Assembly: GCA_003963075.1 (NCBI GenBank)
Contig: RXJV01000011.1
Coordinates: forward strand, 1-64,000
Source of the DNA: Burkholderiales bacterium
Lineage (GTDB): Bacteria; Pseudomonadota; Gammaproteobacteria; Burkholderiales; Burkholderiaceae_C
Reading direction: 5' to 3'
Length of the DNA: 64,000 nt
The position numbers and the translations under genes are program-made. The notes beneath the pieces were generated by a model. It searched no databases. It was given only the letters and a program-made list of their open reading frames with translations, and was not told where the DNA came from. Each line of letters opens with the position of its first letter. The first letter of the stretch is position 1. This document shows positions 37,865-44,696 of this stretch, piece after piece.

Positions 37865-38746
37865 TCAGAACTCATTGACGACAGCACCGAGCAACTGCAC
37901 GGCGCTGCCAGCCATGCTGGCCACGAGGTCCTGGAGCGCAGCCACTTTGTTCTTGTGCTTACGGGTCAGCACCAATGCGGCGCCACACTTGGCAGCCACG
38001 ACACAAGCGTCAGCACCCTGGCTGGCCGCTGCAGTATCGATGACCACATGGTCAAATTTGCCGGTCAGTTCGCGTACCAAGAGCCCGAAAGCCGGACGCT
38101 CAATGAGTTCGAGCGGGTTCGGCGGAATGGGGCCGCACGGCAGAACGAACAGGCCACTCACGCCTTCGACAGGCTGAATGACCTGCGGCTCGGACCGCCC
38201 CGACAAAAGCGACGAGAGGCCCGCAGCATTGCTGACCTTGAAGACTTCATGTTGGCGAGGGCTCCGGAGGTCAGCATCGACAACAAGCGTGCGACCGCCG
38301 AGCTGCGCCAGAGACACAGCCAAATTTGCCGCGAAGAAGGTCTTGCCATCACCATTGTTCGGGCTGATCACGGCCAACGCCTGGCGGCCCGCATCGGGCT
38401 TGGCCATGCGCATGGTCACTTGGCTGCGCACTGCACGAATTGCCTCGGCCTGAACCGAAAAGGGCTGCAGCAGCGTCAGCAGTTCCGGACTCGCAATGCG
38501 GCGCTCCGCAGAAGCCAACGGATAGTGGAACTGCTGCGCGAGCGCATTGAGGACGTCGTCCGGGCTGGCCAGGCCAAGCGTCACGGCGGCTTCGCCGAAG
38601 CGCACACCGTGCTCACGCTGGAAGCTCAGGACTTTCTCAACTTCGGCGGCGCTGAGGTTGCGTGCATCGCGTATCAGGTCGCCAATCGGGCGGTCACGCA
38701 AATCGGCAGCGGCATTCAAGGGAGCTCCAGAGGTTGCATCATTCAT
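37865..38746 (-). CDS. epsG: EpsG-type chain-length tyrosine kinase-like ATPase
   Basis: A 293-residue cytoplasmic ATPase of the BY-kinase/MinD type that partners the chain-length protein EpsF. The N-terminal part (about residues 20-75, IGDLIRDARNLSAAEVEKVL onward) resembles the MshE/GspE N-terminal domain. The kinase domain has a P-loop SPNNGDGKTFFAANLAVS, the Walker A' strand TLVVDADLRSPRQHEVF and HVVIDTAAASQGAD. The protein ends ...AVVNEF with no Tyr-rich tail, which is usual for this subfamily, so autophosphorylation on such a tail is not expected. ATG 38746 has GGGAG about 9 bases upstream. Confidence 0.9.
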   Translation of the reverse strand: MNDATSGAPLNAAADLRDRPIGDLIRDARNLSAAEVEKVLSFQREHGVRFGEAAVTLGLASPDDVLNALAQQFHYPLASAERRIASPELLTLLQPFSVQAEAIRAVRSQVTMRMAKPDAGRQALAVISPNNGDGKTFFAANLAVSLAQLGGRTLVVDADLRSPRQHEVFKVSNAAGLSSLLSGRSEPQVIQPVEGVSGLFVLPCGPIPPNPLELIERPAFGLLVRELTGKFDHVVIDTAAASQGADACVVAAKCGAALVLTRKHKNKVAALQDLVASMAGSAVQLLGAVVNEF

Positions 38747-38750
38747 CTCG

Positions 38751-40181
38751 TCAGGCTCCCTTGCCCGCCGACTGGCCAAGCAGTCGCTGCTGCATCAGAT
38801 TGGCGGTGGTGGCCTTTCGGAAAATACGACGGGCGTCAGGCGAAGGCAGTACGCCGATGATCGGCAAAGCCACTGCCTGCGCAACGTCCTCGGCTCCGCG
38901 AACGCGGCGGTCCATCATCTCCATGGCGATAGCGACAGCGACAGCAAGCAGAGTGCCGACGAACACCGCAATCGCCATGTTCAACGTGATGCGCGGCGAC
39001 GCAGGATCAATCGGCGCAATCGCCTGGGAAAGCACCGAAACGTTGCTTTGCGTAGCCAGACTCTCCATGGTGGATTGGTTCAGTCGTGCCATGATTTGGT
39101 CGTATGTGCGCTGCGCGTTCTCGACGTCCCGGAACAGCACCGCGCCTTCGTCACGGACCGCCTTCATTTGCAGCACCTTGGCACGTTGCGCGTCCAACTG
39201 CGCCTTGGTCTCACCTACACGCTGCTGATTGATGTTGTTGGCGATGCCCAGCGAACTGCCGATCTTGGCAGTCTCCGACTCAATCCGCGCCTTAAGTTCG
39301 GCCAGGTTGGCTTGCGCTTCAATAACTTGCGGGTTCTTGTCTCCAAGCCGCGCCGTGAGTTCCTGCAACCGCGCGTCAAGCCTCGCCTGATCGGCCTTGA
39401 GGCCAGAGATCAGCGGGTTATTCAGCACTTCCTGCATGCGATCGGCGCCAGTTCCACGCGCTGCAGCCTGTCGACTGACAGAGTCGGACGCCACGGACTG
39501 CAGTGCAACGTACTGGCTAGACAACTCGTTGAGACGGGAGTTCTCCACGTCAAGGCGCTCATCCGTTGCGATGATGCCCTTCTCCCTTTGGAACTCGGAA
39601 AGCCTGCTCTGTGCCTTCTCGAGCTGATCTCGAGCCTCCTTCGCTCGTTGATCGAAGAAGGACGAATACAGACGCGCAGGCTCGACCCGCATCTCGACGT
39701 TAGTTTCAAGATAGGCCTGCACAAAAGCGTTGGCCAGGCCAGCTGCGAACTTGGGGTCGGCAGACTTGTAGCTCACGGTAACGACGTTGGATTCGCGGGA
39801 AGGCTTCACGTCGAGCGATCGCTGAAACACCGTTCCCATCCACTGTTCAATCGACCCTTGGCCCTTGGTGGCTGCCAACCACTGCTCCCGGACTTGCGGG
39901 TTCTCGGTGAGCTTCAGGTTGCGGACCACTTTGAACGCCACGCGGTCGCTCTGGATCACGTCGATCTGCGTGGCGATGACGCTTGGATTCATGCCGCCGG
40001 GGTAGAGCACGCCCGCGAGCGGATCCGGCTTGCTGGAATCGATAACGACGGACGCAGAGGCGGTGTAGCTCTTGGGCAAAAGCAGGCTGACGACCAGAGC
40101 GACAAGCACGATGGTGCTAAACACACCAAGGGACACCTTGTAGCGCGCTCGCAGAATGGCAAGGAATTGGACGAAATTCAT
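38751..40181 (-). CDS. epsF: EpsF-type chain-length determinant protein (Wzz/PCP family)
   Basis: A 476-residue polysaccharide co-polymerase. It has an N-terminal membrane helix (about residues 17-37), a Wzz-type beta/alpha domain (SYTASASVVIDSSKPD onward) and a long periplasmic coiled coil (about residues 185-370, rich in Glu, Gln, Arg and Leu). A second membrane helix follows at about 405-425, preceded by the Pro-rich IDPASPRITLNMAIA. It sets polymer length and couples the polymerase to the EpsE export pore. It sits between epsE and epsG as in other XrtB loci. Confidence 0.92.
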   Translation of the reverse strand: MNFVQFLAILRARYKVSLGVFSTIVLVALVVSLLLPKSYTASASVVIDSSKPDPLAGVLYPGGMNPSVIATQIDVIQSDRVAFKVVRNLKLTENPQVREQWLAATKGQGSIEQWMGTVFQRSLDVKPSRESNVVTVSYKSADPKFAAGLANAFVQAYLETNVEMRVEPARLYSSFFDQRAKEARDQLEKAQSRLSEFQREKGIIATDERLDVENSRLNELSSQYVALQSVASDSVSRQAAARGTGADRMQEVLNNPLISGLKADQARLDARLQELTARLGDKNPQVIEAQANLAELKARIESETAKIGSSLGIANNINQQRVGETKAQLDAQRAKVLQMKAVRDEGAVLFRDVENAQRTYDQIMARLNQSTMESLATQSNVSVLSQAIAPIDPASPRITLNMAIAVFVGTLLAVAVAIAMEMMDRRVRGAEDVAQAVALPIIGVLPSPDARRIFRKATTANLMQQRLLGQSAGKGA

Positions 40182-40200
40182 CTGTGGATCCTTGGGGCGC

Positions 40201-41034
40201 TCAGAACAGGCTCTCTTTGACGTAGACGACGTCGCCGTCCTTCACGCCCTCATCCATCGCCGGCTGCACGACTTGGACCTTGCCGTCGGCGCCCTTGCGG
40301 TGCACGCGGATGCCACGCTCGGTGCCACGCGGTGTCAGCCCGCCGCCGGTGGCGAGGACCTGCATCAGCGTCATGCCGCGCTCAAGCCGCATCGGCCCGG
40401 GGCGCTGCACTTCGCCGTAGATGTAGACCATCGGTGCGCGTTCGACCCACAGGACGTCGCCGTTCTGGATCAAGACGTCGTTGAGCCGGCCCTGGTCGGC
40501 ATTCGGGCCGAACACATTGGGCAGGTCGATCTCCAGGCGGTAGGGCTTGCCGTTCCGCGTACCGGTCAGCACCACAAGATCGCCGCCGGTGCCCGCCACG
40601 CCACCCGCATTGGCCAGCAGGTCGGTCATGCGCATGTCGGCCGTCTCGATGGGGTAGCGCCCCGGGCGGTTGACCTGGCCGAGCACGCTGGCCTGGTTGC
40701 CCTTGACCTGCAGCAGCACGAGGGTGACCTGCGGCGCCTTGACGAAATTGCCGTTCCTCAGGCCATCGGCGATGAGTTGTTCGGCCGCACCGACACCCAG
40801 CCCGCCGATGCGGACATTGCCGAGCAGCGGGTAGCTGATGACGCCCGTTTCGGAAACGCGGGTTTCGAGCGTCAGGTCGGGGTTTTGATAGACGACGACA
40901 CGGACGACGTCGCCAGCGCCCAGCTTGTACTCGGCCATTGCGGCGGCATTGGCGGCCGCGCTGGTTTGCGCCTGACCGCTCATCGCCGCAAGGCCCAGCG
41001 CCACTGCGAGCGCGAGGTGTCGGACGCGGATCAT
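40201..41034 (-). CDS. epsE: EpsE-type polysaccharide export protein (OPX/Wza family)
   Basis: A 277-residue exported protein. The signal peptide (MIRVRHLALAVALGLAAMSGQAQ) is followed by a poly-export domain (YKLGAGDVVRVVVYQNPDLT, GVISYPLLGNVRIGGL) and two SLBB repeats (VLGQVNRPGRYPI and IYGEVQRPGPMRLERG). It should form the periplasm/outer-membrane channel with EpsL or alone. There is no clear lipobox, in contrast to enterobacterial Wza. Its ATG overlaps the epsD stop by 4 bases. Confidence 0.93.
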   Translation of the reverse strand: MIRVRHLALAVALGLAAMSGQAQTSAAANAAAMAEYKLGAGDVVRVVVYQNPDLTLETRVSETGVISYPLLGNVRIGGLGVGAAEQLIADGLRNGNFVKAPQVTLVLLQVKGNQASVLGQVNRPGRYPIETADMRMTDLLANAGGVAGTGGDLVVLTGTRNGKPYRLEIDLPNVFGPNADQGRLNDVLIQNGDVLWVERAPMVYIYGEVQRPGPMRLERGMTLMQVLATGGGLTPRGTERGIRVHRKGADGKVQVVQPAMDEGVKDGDVVYVKESLF

Positions 41035-41987
41035 TTCAGGCCCATTCCCTTGGCGATCGCGTTTTGATCCAGGCCGCTGGCCGCCGAGGCCGGCGCCGGG
41101 GCCGGCTGTGCCGGTGTGGCTGCCGAAGCGGCCGACGCCGCGGGCTGGGCGAACTTGCCGACGTACTCGATCTTGGAGCTGTCACGCAGGGCCTTCAGAT
41201 CCTTCTGGATGGCCTCGGCGCGGCGCTGGTTGAGCAGGAAGGCTTCGATGGCCGGGCGGGCGCGCTCCTCGTCGACCGGTTGCGAGCGCGAACCGACCAG
41301 GGTCAGCACGGTCAGGCCATTCGGGTTGGGGCTGAGCAGCGAATCGCCGTCCTTCATCTTGGCGATGTTGTCGAGGCTGGCCAGGGGCAGTTGCTCGGCC
41401 GCACGGACCGCCTGGTTGCCGGCGAAGCGGATGTCATTGGCCTTCAGGAACTCAACGAATTCGCCGATGTTCTTGGCCCCACTGAGCTTGGCCCGAAGCG
41501 CCTCGAACTGCTCGGGCTTGGCCTCGATGTTCAGCTCCTGCAGGCTGTAGATGCGGCGCTCCTTGAAGAGAGCCGGCTTCTCGGCGTAGTACTTGGCGAT
41601 CTCGTCATTGGCCGGCTTGGCCACGCTTTCGCCAATGCGCTCGGCATAGGCGCGGGCGATGATTTCACGCTTGGCGGCCTCGACCTGCTGCACGACGCGC
41701 GGGTCGCGGTCGAGCTTCAGTTCTTGGGCCTTTTGCACCGCAAGCTCCTGGTCGACCAGCCGCTCCAGCACCTGGCGACCCGCCTCTTCGGCCTGCTCGG
41801 GCTTGAGGCCCTGCTGGCGCTGCAGCACGAAGTTGATCTGGTGAACGGTGATCTCTTCCTTGTTCACCTTGGCGGCGGTCTGCGAAGCCTTGTCACCCTT
41901 GTCGCCCCCGCAGGCGACAAGCAGTGTGGCTGCCGCAACGACGGCCAGCAGAAGGGGTGCCCGTTGGTTGATCAGTCGCGTTGTCAT
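41031..41987 (-). CDS. epsD: EpsD-type peptidyl-prolyl cis-trans isomerase lipoprotein
   Basis: A 318-residue lipoprotein. The signal ends in LLVACGG with the lipid-modified Cys near residue 26. A SurA/PrsA-type N-terminal helical region follows (AKVNKEEITVHQINFVLQRQ, VLERLVDQELAVQKAQEL), then a parvulin-like domain (ERRIYSLQELNIE...) and an Ala/Pro-rich tail. EpsD proteins are found at the start of XrtB eps operons and probably help fold EPS secretion proteins. I used ATG 41987 (MTTRLINQRAPLLL); the longer in-frame reading extends into hairpin-rich intergenic DNA. Confidence 0.88.
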   Translation of the reverse strand: MTTRLINQRAPLLLAVVAAATLLVACGGDKGDKASQTAAKVNKEEITVHQINFVLQRQQGLKPEQAEEAGRQVLERLVDQELAVQKAQELKLDRDPRVVQQVEAAKREIIARAYAERIGESVAKPANDEIAKYYAEKPALFKERRIYSLQELNIEAKPEQFEALRAKLSGAKNIGEFVEFLKANDIRFAGNQAVRAAEQLPLASLDNIAKMKDGDSLLSPNPNGLTVLTLVGSRSQPVDEERARPAIEAFLLNQRRAEAIQKDLKALRDSSKIEYVGKFAQPAASAASAATPAQPAPAPASAASGLDQNAIAKGMGLK

Positions 41988-42247
41988 CGGTTTCACGGTC
42001 CTTGTAGTCCAGAGGAAGGGCACCCGCCCCAGGGTAAGCGAACGAGTGTAGCGTCCGCATATGTCGCTTCTATTAGGGTGTCGGGCCCGTTGCCGGGCTG
42101 TCCACCGACCCGCCGTTAGAGCCTCCGGCAGCACAAAGTTCCGCGCCGATGCCCCCCGCGTTCACGGGGGCGTGGCGGCGTGTCCCGGGCCATTGGAACC
42201 ATGCCCGGTCGCGGCTCAAGCACTTGGGCTGACCGGCCCGGAGGCAC

Positions 42248-42296
42248 TCGGTGGGGGTCAAACAGTCCTCAGAGACAAGCGATCGGTCCCGCCTCA
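42248..42296 (-). repeat. Imperfect direct repeat, copy A
   Basis: This block shares the order TCGGTGGG-GTC-AACAGTCCTCAG followed by CGGTCCC-CCTCA with the block at 42326-42372, with differences mainly in the middle. In this copy the sequence after AACAGTCCTCAG is diverged, so no full hairpin forms. Confidence 0.6.
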
Positions 42297-42297
42297 T

Positions 42298-42323
42298 GCC
42301 TTCGGGCTCGCAGGCCCGAAGGC
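42298..42323 (-). repeat. Perfect 10-base-pair hairpin
   Basis: GCCTTCGGGC (42298-42307) and GCCCGAAGGC (42314-42323) form a perfect 10-base-pair stem around the loop TCGCAG. There is no T-run on either side, so it is not a classical terminator. It lies between the two direct-repeat copies. Confidence 0.7.
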
Positions 42324-42325
42324 CT

Positions 42326-42372
42326 TCGGTGGGCGTCGAACAGTCCTCAGGACTGTTCTCGGTCCCACCTCA
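42326..42372 (-). repeat. Imperfect direct repeat, copy B, containing a perfect 9-base-pair hairpin
   Basis: The second copy of the direct repeat ends on the ubiE stop codon. Inside it, GAACAGTCC (42338-42346) and GGACTGTTC (42350-42358) pair perfectly around a 3-base loop, 11 bases beyond the ubiE stop. It may act in ubiE mRNA 3'-end formation or stability, or be part of a dispersed repeat element. Confidence 0.65.
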
Positions 42373-43101
42373 GCACTTGATGCCGGCGTGGAGGGCGACG
42401 ATGCCGGCGCTGAGGTTGTGCACGTCGACGTGGCCAAAGCCAGCGGCCTTCATCATGGCCTTGAGGGTGGCCTGGTCGGGGTGCATGCGGATGGACTCGG
42501 CCAGATAGCGGTAGCTCTCGGCATCTCCCGCAAACAGCGAACCGAGCTTGGGCAGGATGTTGAAGGAGTACCAGTCGTAGGGCTTGCGCAGCGGTTCGGC
42601 GATGCGCGAGAACTCCAGCACCAGCAGCCGGCCGCCCGGCTTGAGCACCCGGCACACCTCGGCCAGGGCCAGCTCCTTGTGCGTCATGTTGCGCAGGCCG
42701 AAGGCGACGCTGACGAGGTCGAAGCTCTCGCTCTTGAACGGCAGCTTCTCGGCGTCGGCCAGGCTGGTCGGAAGGATCAGGCCTTCATCGAGCAGGCGGT
42801 CGCGCCCCTGGCGCAGCATGGCCTCGTTGATGTCGGTGTGCACGACCAGGCCGCTCTCGCCCACCTTGCGGGCGAAGGCGCGCGACAGGTCACCGGTGCC
42901 GCCGGCGATGTCCAGCGCCCGCTCGCCAGGCTTGAGGTTGGCCACCTGCACCGTGTAGGCCTTCCAGGCCCGGTGCAGGCCGGCCGACATCAGGTCATTC
43001 ATCAGGTCGTATTTGGAAGCGACCGAATCGAACACGCCGCGGACCTTGCGGGCCTTCTCGCTCTCGTCGACCTGCTGGAAACCGAAATGGGTCTGGGTCA
43101 T
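42370..43101 (-). CDS. ubiE: Demethylubiquinone/demethylmenaquinone C-methyltransferase UbiE
   Basis: A 243-residue class I methyltransferase for ubiquinone (and, where present, menaquinone) synthesis, using SAM. Seen are [20 protein letters not shown] at the N-terminus, [20 protein letters not shown], the SAM loop [16 protein letters not shown] and the UbiE signatures [13 protein letters not shown] and [11 protein letters not shown]. It follows a DUF971 gene by 5 bases. In many proteobacteria ubiJ and ubiB follow ubiE directly; here they lie about 36 kb further on the same strand, beyond the EPS locus. Confidence 0.96.
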   Translation of the reverse strand: MTQTHFGFQQVDESEKARKVRGVFDSVASKYDLMNDLMSAGLHRAWKAYTVQVANLKPGERALDIAGGTGDLSRAFARKVGESGLVVHTDINEAMLRQGRDRLLDEGLILPTSLADAEKLPFKSESFDLVSVAFGLRNMTHKELALAEVCRVLKPGGRLLVLEFSRIAEPLRKPYDWYSFNILPKLGSLFAGDAESYRYLAESIRMHPDQATLKAMMKAAGFGHVDVHNLSAGIVALHAGIKC

Positions 43102-43106
43102 CGCAA

Positions 43107-43499
43107 TCAGTGGGAGTGGCAGGAGCCGCCCGGCTTGGCGGGCATGGGATCGTCACGGCCTTTGCCGGCGGCCGCCAGCCGGGCCTCGTAGTCGGCCCAC
43201 AGGGCCTGCTGCTGGCTGCCGAGCTTGTAGAGGTAGTCCCAGGCGAACAGGCCGCTGGCGTGACCGTCGGAGAACTCGGGCCGTACCGCGTAATGCCCGA
43301 CCGGCTCCAGGGCGGTGATCAGCACATCCCGCTTGCCGGTCTGCAGCACCTCCTGGCCCGGGCCATGGCCCATCACTTCAGCGGACGGGCTGTAGACCCG
43401 CATCAGTTCGAACGGGATGCGAAAACGCGCGCCGTCGTCGAACGCAATCTCGAGCACGCGGGACTGCTGGTGGACGGTGATCTCGATCGGGGTCGGCAT
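43107..43499 (-). CDS. DUF971 domain protein
   Basis: A 130-residue protein with a DUF971 fold (similar to the N-terminal domain of gamma-butyrobetaine hydroxylase). The block [23 protein letters not shown] lies in the N-terminal half, followed by [27 protein letters not shown]971 proteins are linked to iron-sulfur cluster handling in some systems, but the function is not settled. A His/Cys-containing C-terminus (SCHSH) could bind metal. The gene commonly precedes ubiE in Burkholderiales, which strengthens the reading of this edge as the original ubi locus. Confidence 0.88.
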   Translation of the reverse strand: MPTPIEITVHQQSRVLEIAFDDGARFRIPFELMRVYSPSAEVMGHGPGQEVLQTGKRDVLITALEPVGHYAVRPEFSDGHASGLFAWDYLYKLGSQQQALWADYEARLAAAGKGRDDPMPAKPGGSCHSH

Positions 43500-43542
43500 G
43501 CCGCCAGTGTAGGTGGCCGGCCTCGGGCTGAGCAGGCCGGGC

Positions 43543-44589
43543 TCAGAACACCTGGTAGGCCGGCAGTTGGCCGTCCTTGGGCCGGATCTGCGTGAAGCGC
43601 GCGGCCAGGCGCGATTGCACGCTCACCGGCAGCGGCGCAAAGCCGGTGCCGCGGGTCAGGTCGTCGCCGTGCATGAAGCACCAGTACAGGAACTTGAGCG
43701 TGCCGATGGACTTGGCCGCCGTGGGCGGCTCGGCGTCGACGAGCACGAAGCTGGTCAGCGTGATCGGCCAGGCCTCGTTGCCCGGGCGGTCCAGCAGCGT
43801 GGCCAGGTCGTCGCCCTGGCGGTGCATGTCGCTCTCCAGCACGGCGGCACGGAAGCCCAGCTCGCTGGGCAGCACGAAACGCCCGGCCGCATTACGCAGC
43901 TTCACCGCCGACAGCTTGTCGCGCAGCACGCGGTCGTAGGAGACATAGGCGATGGCGCCGGGCGTGGCGCGCAGCGTCTGCACCATGCCGTCGTTGCCCT
44001 CGGCCTTGAGCGTCTCGCCGGGCCAGGGCGGCGCCTGGCTGGCGCCGACCTCGGCCTTGAAGCTCGGCGACGCGCTGGCGAGGTAGCGGCTGAAGCCGTC
44101 CGAGGTGCCGGACTTCTCTGCACGCACGACGCGCTTGACCGGCAGCGCCGGCAGGCCAACGCCCGGGTTCAGAACCGCCACGCGCGGGTCGCTCCAGCTC
44201 TTGACCTTGCCCATGAAGATCTCCGCAAGCAGCTCGCCACTGAGCTGCAGCGGCGCCGCCAGGCCGGGCAGGTTCACGACCGGCACCACGCCGCCCACCA
44301 GCATCGGGATCTGCACCAGATGCTGCTTGGCCAACTCGGCCGGCGGCAGCGGCGCATCGGTGCCGCCGAAGTCGACCTGGCGCGCGGTGATCTGCTTGAT
44401 GCCATCGCCCGAACCGGTGGGCTTGTAGGCCACCGCGTTGCCGCCCGCCTTCTCGAAGGCGCGGGCCCAGGTCTCGTAGACCTTGGACGGAAACGTCGCG
44501 CCCTGCCCTTGCACCGGCTGGGCATGGGCCACGCTGGGCAGGAGCATCGCAGCAGCAAAGGCCAGGGTGAGGCGACGAATCAGTGACAT
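43543..44589 (-). CDS. PstS-like phosphate-binding periplasmic protein
   Basis: A 348-residue exported substrate-binding protein of the PstS family. A signal peptide (MSLIRRLTLAFAAAMLLPSVAHA) is followed by the opening GQGATFPSKVYETWARAF, YKPTGSGDGIKQITARQVDFGGTD and VVNLPGLAAPLQLSGELLAEIF, all typical of phosphate-binding Pst proteins. SGTSDGFSRYL is the second phosphate-contact region. No pstCAB transporter genes are adjacent, so it is either an orphan or acts with a distant transporter. ATG 44589 gives a clean signal peptide. Confidence 0.88.
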   Translation of the reverse strand: MSLIRRLTLAFAAAMLLPSVAHAQPVQGQGATFPSKVYETWARAFEKAGGNAVAYKPTGSGDGIKQITARQVDFGGTDAPLPPAELAKQHLVQIPMLVGGVVPVVNLPGLAAPLQLSGELLAEIFMGKVKSWSDPRVAVLNPGVGLPALPVKRVVRAEKSGTSDGFSRYLASASPSFKAEVGASQAPPWPGETLKAEGNDGMVQTLRATPGAIAYVSYDRVLRDKLSAVKLRNAAGRFVLPSELGFRAAVLESDMHRQGDDLATLLDRPGNEAWPITLTSFVLVDAEPPTAAKSIGTLKFLYWCFMHGDDLTRGTGFAPLPVSVQSRLAARFTQIRPKDGQLPAYQVF

Positions 44590-44696
44590 GGCTGACACAC
44601 CTAGTAGAAACCCGTAATCATGCCTTTTGTGGCCCGGCGTGGCGCAGGGATGACGCTTTAATGCGGCGATTTCCTGGCTTTTTTCTCGACTCGTCC

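Larger units (their letters stand above)
41988..42369. other. 382-base intergenic region upstream of epsD and downstream of ubiE
   Basis: No gene is visible. On the minus strand this is the 5' region of the long eps transcript, so the promoter for epsD onward should lie here, but no convincing sigma-70 or sigma-54 element was found. It is rich in palindromes, the clearest being stems at 42298-42323 and 42338-42358, and it holds an imperfect direct repeat (see separate entries). A GCCCCC/GGGGGC stem near 42155-42175 is a further example. Confidence 0.5.

Noticed and set aside
42338-42358. Perfect hairpin after ubiE as an intrinsic terminator
   Set aside because: There is no T-run on the minus-strand side of the stem, so it was kept as a repeat rather than called a terminator.
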